A stretch of 10,213 nucleotides of DNA from Deltaproteobacteria bacterium (GTDB taxonomy: Bacteria > Desulfobacterota > WTBG01), in the NCBI GenBank assembly GCA_013139225.1, contig WTBG01000025.1, forward strand, positions 1-10,213, read 5' to 3'. Positions 7,079-10,213 of this stretch are shown here, piece after piece (the first letter of the stretch is position 1; the number at the start of each line of letters is the position of its first letter). The position numbers and the translations under genes were made by a program. Under the pieces are notes generated by a model. The model was not told where the DNA came from. It did no database searches and saw only the letters and a list, made by a program, of their open reading frames with translations.

Positions 7079-7483
7079 TTAAACGGCTGGATTGGGGCCC
7101 AAGTCAGCCAGATCAGATATGGCCTTTTGGATGTTTTGGACAGCAGCAGCTTCATCTCCTGAAGAGATGTTGAAGATTGACAACCGCCTTCCATCGAGGC
7201 CGATTTCATCCAGTAAATCTTTAACCCGCTTTACCCTTTTCTTTGCCCTTATATTGCCCTCTACATAACGGCACTCTCCCTCGGGGCAGATAAAAACTAC
7301 CGTGGCATCCGAACCAGATTCAAACGACCGCAGTAAAAACACATCTTTTACCATACTGGAACAAGGAAGTTTGACACTTTGCAGTTCACAATCAACTTCA
7401 GCGGCAATGGGTAAAGATGCACCATCGCTAAAGGTATTGATGCAATGGAATAATGTTATTTTTGGTTTAAAGTTTTTATTCAT
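7079..7483 (-). CDS. mvhD: Divergent MvhD-type (hydrogenase delta / HdrA-associated) iron-sulfur protein
   Basis: A 134-residue protein with the length and layout of MvhD. This small iron-sulfur subunit links electron-input modules to heterodisulfide-reductase-like complexes, and in acetogens is found with MetV/MetF. Cys14 lies in FHCINTF, where the family usually has CNWC; the second cysteine is Thr17 here. Cys41 (LPCSS) matches the usual MCSGR cysteine. Cys66 and Cys71 lie in ICPEGECRYVEGN, matching GCxPGxCHYxEGN. Glycine and basic positions after this (KKRVKRVKDLL) are normal. It is therefore divergent and missing one expected cluster ligand. No clear ribosome site precedes ATG 7483, but the protein starts at the normal distance from the first cysteine. 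It is the first gene of the mvhD-metV-metF run, 108 bases before metV. No hdrA, hdrB or hdrC is visible, so its partners must be elsewhere. Confidence 0.8.
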   Translation of the reverse strand: MNKNFKPKITLFHCINTFSDGASLPIAAEVDCELQSVKLPCSSMVKDVFLLRSFESGSDATVVFICPEGECRYVEGNIRAKKRVKRVKDLLDEIGLDGRRLSIFNISSGDEAAAVQNIQKAISDLADLGPNPAV

Positions 7484-7553
7484 GAAATTACAAACAGAGA
7501 AATGTACTAAGCTTTTTCCTTCTTTCCAAGACTTAGCTCTAATAGAATAATTA

Positions 7554-7583
7554 TTAATAATTGATTGACGTTTAAATTGTCAA
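7554..7583 (-). promoter_or_regulatory. Candidate sigma70-type promoter for the mvhD-metV-metF group
   Basis: On the minus strand TTGACA (7583-7578, perfect -35) is followed after 18 bases by TATTAA (7559-7554, 4 of 6 for -10). This gives a leader of roughly 65 bases before mvhD. The -35 sits inside a hairpin (ATTGTC-AAGA-GACAAT, 7576-7591) and within wider TTGATTG/CAATCAA arms (7561-7567 and 7588-7594), which could be an operator. Confidence 0.45.
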
Positions 7584-7598
7584 GAGACAATCAAGATA

Positions 7599-7632
7599 TT
7601 TCGGATTTTAGATCTCAGATTTTGGATTTTAA
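7599..7632. repeat. Partial repeat trace, GATTTT-rich
   Basis: Three GATTTT words occur within 34 bases (TTTCGGATTTTAGATC, then CAGATTTTGGATTTTAA). The words resemble one arm of copies A and B, without a matching second arm. It may be a worn half-copy; simple AT bias is an alternative. Confidence 0.4.
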
Positions 7633-7802
7633 TTCAGCAATCCCTAGCCCAGACCGAACCTTATTGGAATAAGTCTTAAATCTTCTATTACAGAATATCA
7701 ACAACAGCAATGGCACTCTACAAGTCGCACCAGGGCGGGCCGAAATCCACATTCGTTTGATTCAGTTCATAATTGTAACTTGAGCCAGGTATCTTTCCCA
7801 TT

Positions 7803-7958
7803 CTAGATTCTTGTTTTTGTGATCTCTGTGGTAAATAGTTCAGTGCGTATATTACCTCCCAGGCAATGGCATTCTCCTTCGGGACAACCAACCAGATAAA
7901 CCCCATCAGCTCCTTCTTCAAAGTTATCAAGAACTTCGAGAATACGAGATTTTTTATT
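7803..7958 (-). pseudogene. Remnant of a second mvhD-type gene
   Basis: A 51-codon open stretch on the minus strand, between an in-frame TAA (7959-7961) and TAG (7803-7805), has no start codon. It encodes a segment with the MvhD core: FEEGADGVYLVGCPEGEC followed by CLGGNIR. This corresponds to residues about 54-79 of the intact MvhD-type protein. The N-terminal third, with its cysteines, and the C-terminal third are missing. After NIRTEL the frame enters an ACCACAGAGATC repeat word and then stops. The core is closer to the usual family pattern (GADGV...GC) than the intact neighbour is, so it is not a recent copy of that gene. It begins right at the purF stop, which suggests a deletion junction. 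The homology is strong but short. Confidence 0.72.
7821..7841 (-). repeat. ACCACRGAGATC repeat word, inside the mvhD remnant
   Basis: On the minus strand this reads GAACTATTTACCACAGAGATC. It lies exactly where the mvhD remnant loses its similarity to the family. It matches the word at 2163-2183 with three differences. Confidence 0.6.
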
Positions 7959-9312
7959 TTACAGGATATTTTCCATCGAAGCAAGATAAACAGAAGTTCT
8001 CTTTAGGAAACGACATAGCCTTGATCATTCCATCCAGACTTAAATATCCCAGGGTATCCAGTCCAATGAATTTAGAGATTTCTTCTACAGAGTGAGAGGA
8101 AGCAATCAATTCTTCCCGGGTTGGGAAATCAATACCATAATAGCAAGGGTATCTGTGGGGTGGACAGCTTACCCTCATATGAACCTCTTTTGCGCCGGCT
8201 TCTCTAAGATTCCTCATCCTGATTTTACTGGTAGTACCACGAACAATCGAATCTTCAATCACTACAATCCGCTTATTCTTAATGACATCCTTTACCGGAT
8301 TTGACTTCACCTTAACTCCCAAATCTCTACTCGCTTGCGAGGGCTGAATGAAGGTGCGCCCCACATAGTGATTTCTGGTAATGCCCATCTCAAAAGGAAT
8401 CCCTGATGCTTCAGCAAAACCAAGGGCAGCACAGGTACCAGAATCCGGCATGGGTATTACCAGATCGAATTCTACTGGTTTTTCTAAAGCCAGTTCTCTT
8501 CCCAACCGTTTTCGAACCAGATATACACTCTCACCAAAAACATGGCTGTCTGGACGGGCAAAATAGATGAATTCAAAGATACAAAGGGAAGGTCTGGCTG
8601 GTGCAAAAGGTTTAAGTGAATGCATCCCTTTTTTGCCTATAATAATGATTTCACCTGGTTCAACCTCCCGAACATATTCAGCCTGGATAAGATCCAGGGC
8701 ACATGTTTCAGAGGAGAGAATATAAGCTCCATTAAGTTTCCCCAGACATAGTGGCCTGAAACCATGGGGGTCTCTTATGCCAATCATCTGGTCCTGAGTG
8801 AGGAGGAGCAGAGAATAGGCTCCTTTCAGTTTAGGCAGGGACTCAACCAGTGCATCTTCAAGGGTAGCGCTCTTAGACTTAGCCAGAAGATGAACAATAA
8901 TTTCGCTGTCCATAGTGGATTGAAAAATAGAGCCAGCTTTTTCTAACCTTTGACGTAATTCATTGGTATTAACCAGGTTTCCATTGTGAGCAACGGCAAG
9001 GGAACCACGAAAGTAGTCTACCTTAAAAGGTTGTGCATTTTTTACTTCTGAACTCCCTGTGGTTGAATAGCGTACGTGTCCGATCGCTCTGTTACCAGTT
9101 AGTTCTTTCAAGTTTTCTTCATTGAATATTTCAGGTACCAGTCCCATTTTCAAATAGCCTTTCAAGCGCTTTCCATCTGAAACAACAATACCCGCACTTT
9201 CCTGACCTCGATGCTGTAAGGCGTAAAGGCCCAGGTAGGTAATTCTGGCGGCGTCTTCATGACCAAAAATTCCGAAGATGCCACACGCTTCTTTTAATCT
9301 ACTATTTATCAT
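7954..9312 (-). CDS. purF: Amidophosphoribosyltransferase PurF, 4Fe-4S type
   Basis: A full-length 452-residue enzyme for the first step of purine synthesis: PRPP plus glutamine to phosphoribosylamine. The N-terminal glutaminase has a nine-residue propeptide before Cys10 (EACGIFG), as in the Bacillus type. It also has HVRYSTTG, HNGN and MDSE motifs. The C-terminal half is the phosphoribosyltransferase, with VVIEDSIVRGTTS as the PRPP-binding loop. Cys244, Cys383 or Cys390 (the latter by spacing), Cys441 and Cys444 (CLSC) match the [4Fe-4S] ligands of the B. subtilis enzyme. ATG 9312 is preferred; GTG 9321 is three codons upstream in frame but lies only four bases from the AGG, whereas ATG has a purine-rich stretch at a better distance. 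It faces away from the glycosyltransferase and is separated from mvhD by a decayed region, so it is probably its own transcription unit. Confidence 0.97.
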   Translation of the reverse strand: MINSRLKEACGIFGIFGHEDAARITYLGLYALQHRGQESAGIVVSDGKRLKGYLKMGLVPEIFNEENLKELTGNRAIGHVRYSTTGSSEVKNAQPFKVDYFRGSLAVAHNGNLVNTNELRQRLEKAGSIFQSTMDSEIIVHLLAKSKSATLEDALVESLPKLKGAYSLLLLTQDQMIGIRDPHGFRPLCLGKLNGAYILSSETCALDLIQAEYVREVEPGEIIIIGKKGMHSLKPFAPARPSLCIFEFIYFARPDSHVFGESVYLVRKRLGRELALEKPVEFDLVIPMPDSGTCAALGFAEASGIPFEMGITRNHYVGRTFIQPSQASRDLGVKVKSNPVKDVIKNKRIVVIEDSIVRGTTSKIRMRNLREAGAKEVHMRVSCPPHRYPCYYGIDFPTREELIASSHSVEEISKFIGLDTLGYLSLDGMIKAMSFPKENFCLSCFDGKYPVK

Positions 9313-9335
9313 GATAACCACTCAACCTAATCAGT

Positions 9336-9361
9336 GCCTGAACGAAAAGTCATGTTCAGGC
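9336..9361 (-). promoter_or_regulatory. Hairpin in the purF leader
   Basis: GCCTGAAC (9336-9343) and GTTCAGGC (9354-9361) form a perfect 8-bp stem with a 10-base loop. It ends about 23 bases before the purF ATG, just ahead of the TTAGG ribosome-site region. It could affect purF translation or be a protein-binding site. No known purine riboswitch pattern is recognised. Confidence 0.4.
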
Positions 9362-9517
9362 CAAATCCGAATCGAAATCAGAAATCCGAAACAAATTCTA
9401 ATATCAAATGACGAAATGACCTAAACTAAGACGTTGGAAATGTGATGTTTTAATCATTGGTACATTTGTATTTTGGTCATTGTTTCGTATTTCGTGCTTC
9501 GGATTTCTAATTCTTGA
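9362..9517. repeat. AT-rich imperfect inverted repeat, copy B
   Basis: The left arm has GAAATCCGAAACAAATTC and ATATCAAATG (9401-9410). The right arm has TTTTGGTCATTGTTTCG then a CTTCGGATTTCTAATTC word ending at 9515. The arms are imperfect inverted copies of each other, and the element shares CGAAACAAAT, ATATCAAATG and TTTTGGTCATT with copy A. It lies in the divergent gap between purF and the glycosyltransferase gene. Confidence 0.7.
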
Positions 9518-9543
9518 CCGAAAAAATGGGATTTTCGGTCAAG
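9513..9543. promoter_or_regulatory. Perfect 12-bp inverted repeat between divergent genes
   Basis: CTTGACCGAAAA (9513-9524), a seven-base spacer, and the exact reverse complement TTTTCGGTCAAG (9532-9543). It abuts the right arm of repeat copy B and lies about 60 bases before the glycosyltransferase start. There is no strong T-run on either side, so an operator or end structure of the repeat is as likely as a terminator. Confidence 0.5.
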
Positions 9544-9604
9544 CACTAATTACCAGAAGAGTTTCCCCTTTATCTATACAATAGTCTTAAGGCTTAAGAA
9601 ACTG

Positions 9605-10197
9605 ATGGAAAGTAAAATCATTTTTTCCAGAAGCACAATGCAGGTAAGAGTAGCAGCCGTTACACTATTTGTGATCACGTTTATGGTATATACTCCGACC
9701 TTGAGGAATGATTTTGTCTGGGATGATGGTAAGTATGTGTGTGAAAACAATCATATCCAGTCCCTGGATTCCCTTTCTCTCTATGGCATGTGTACCACAT
9801 TTTATAAAAGTAACTGGCACCCCTTAACCTGGCTCAGTCATGCCACAGACTATGCCGTCTGGGACCTTAATCCCTTCGGGCATCACCTTACAAATATTAT
9901 CCTGCATGGTTTTAATACCGTCCTGGTATTTTTTCTGGTCATGCAGCTTGTGCTCAAAGCAAAAGAGGTTAATCACACACCTTCCCCATCCAAAATGTCC
10001 TTTTCGCCCCACACCGGCTCTATGATTGTGGCAAGTGTCACGGCTCTGCTGTTTGGGCTTCACCCTCTGCATGTAGAATCGGTGGCATGGGTGGCAGAGC
10101 GCAAGGACCTGCTCTGTGCCTTCTTTTTCTTGTTAACCATCCTGTTTTATCTTTCCTATACCTCTTCTGCTGTTAACAGACATCGATGGATCCGGTA
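9605..10197 (+). CDS. N-terminal part of a GT-C-type membrane glycosyltransferase (protein O-mannosyltransferase/TMTC-like), truncated by contig end
   Basis: 197 codons are visible. A first membrane segment lies at about residues 14-32, followed by an outer loop with FVWDD (the Asp pair typical of GT-C enzymes) and a DFVWDDGKYVCENNH stretch. Then come NWHPLTWLSH and NPFGHHLTNIILHG, a second hydrophobic span, a third with LFGLHPLHVESVAW, the AERKDLL motif, and a fourth span (CAFFFLLTILFYLSY). This pattern is that of bacterial TMTC-like or TPR-tailed GT-C proteins that use a polyprenyl-linked sugar, often over 500 residues long. The TPR tail is not in the window. The apparent TAA stop uses the first base of adapter sequence, so the gene is truncated, not short. 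ATG 9605 has only a weak upstream purine stretch; ATG 9638 is an alternative. Substrate unknown. Confidence 0.78.
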
Positions 10198-10213
10198 AGA
10201 TCGGAAGAGCGTC
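10198..10213 (+). other. Illumina adapter read-through at contig end
   Basis: The final 16 bases, AGATCGGAAGAGCGTC, are identical to the start of the Illumina TruSeq universal adapter. They are sequencing artefact, not genome. The first base may or may not also be genomic. Confidence 0.96.

Larger units (their letters stand above)
7484..7953. other. 470-base stretch without an intact gene
   Basis: From right to left it holds the mvhD remnant directly after the purF stop (7803-7958), a tract with no recognised content (about 7675-7800), a small perfect inverted repeat (CTTATT-GG-AATAAG, 7660-7673), a GATTTT-rich repeat trace (7599-7632), a candidate promoter (7554-7583) and the mvhD leader. 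The open frames on either strand here have no family resemblance and overlap these elements. The stretch looks like a rearranged or eroding boundary between purF and the C1 gene group. Confidence 0.6.

Noticed and set aside
7718..7984. 88-codon minus-strand open frame overlapping the purF end
   Set aside because: It is the wrong frame over the mvhD remnant; the MvhD similarity is in the neighbouring frame, which has no start.
10180..10195. ATCGAT and GGATCC sites next to the adapter, like a cloning linker
   Set aside because: They continue the glycosyltransferase frame in a plausible way after a membrane span. Two six-base sites are weak evidence, so only the adapter itself is called artefact.

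Overview
The window is the right-hand end of a metagenome-style contig. Its last 16 bases are Illumina adapter sequence. It suggests a strictly anaerobic bacterium that uses the tetrahydrofolate (Wood-Ljungdahl) C1 pathway. The evidence is a MetV/MetF methylene-tetrahydrofolate reductase pair with an MvhD-type iron-sulfur protein, a 4Fe-4S-type PurF, and ferredoxin-domain glutamate-synthase-like flavoproteins. AT-rich intergenic repeats built from CGAAA/CCGAAA words and ACCACRGAGATC words are of a kind I associate with Desulfobacterota and Brocadiales-type Planctomycetota. I cannot choose between these lineages from the sequence alone.

Layout. Almost everything is on the minus strand and is read from right to left. 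At the far right (9605 onward, plus strand) is the N-terminal part of a multi-membrane-span GT-C-type glycosyltransferase, cut off by the adapter. A divergent 283-base gap with a repeat and two strong hairpins separates it from purF (7954-9312). Next comes a 470-base stretch with no intact gene. It holds a decayed mvhD fragment touching the purF stop, two repeat traces and a candidate promoter. The main gene group follows: mvhD (7079-7483), metV (6302-6970), metF (5373-6305, ATGA overlap with metV), a degenerate glutamate-synthase FMN-domain paralogue (3965-5359, 13 bases after metF), a 227-base gap with a large imperfect inverted repeat, an intact GltB2-type FMN/ferredoxin subunit (2190-3737), a 180-base gap with possible RNA structure, and a fused glutaminase (GltB1) plus GXGXG (GltB3) protein that runs off the left edge (1-2009).

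How the genes may work together. MetF and MetV make methyl-THF from methylene-THF. MvhD-type proteins usually pass electrons between a flavin/Fe-S unit and heterodisulfide-reductase-like proteins. The intact GltB2 and the GltB1-GltB3 protein look like a split, ferredoxin-fed glutamate synthase: glutaminase, ammonia tunnel/scaffold, then the FMN site. No NAD(P)H-oxidising small subunit is visible. The degenerate paralogue keeps two ferredoxin-type clusters and the C-terminal cysteine block, but it has lost the signature FMN/2-oxoglutarate motifs. It sits tightly behind metF, so it may be an electron-transfer or scaffold subunit for MetF/MetV or for the synthase. This coupling of C1 reduction with a glutamate-synthase-like complex is the most interesting feature of the window. 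Its function is inference from gene order and motifs.
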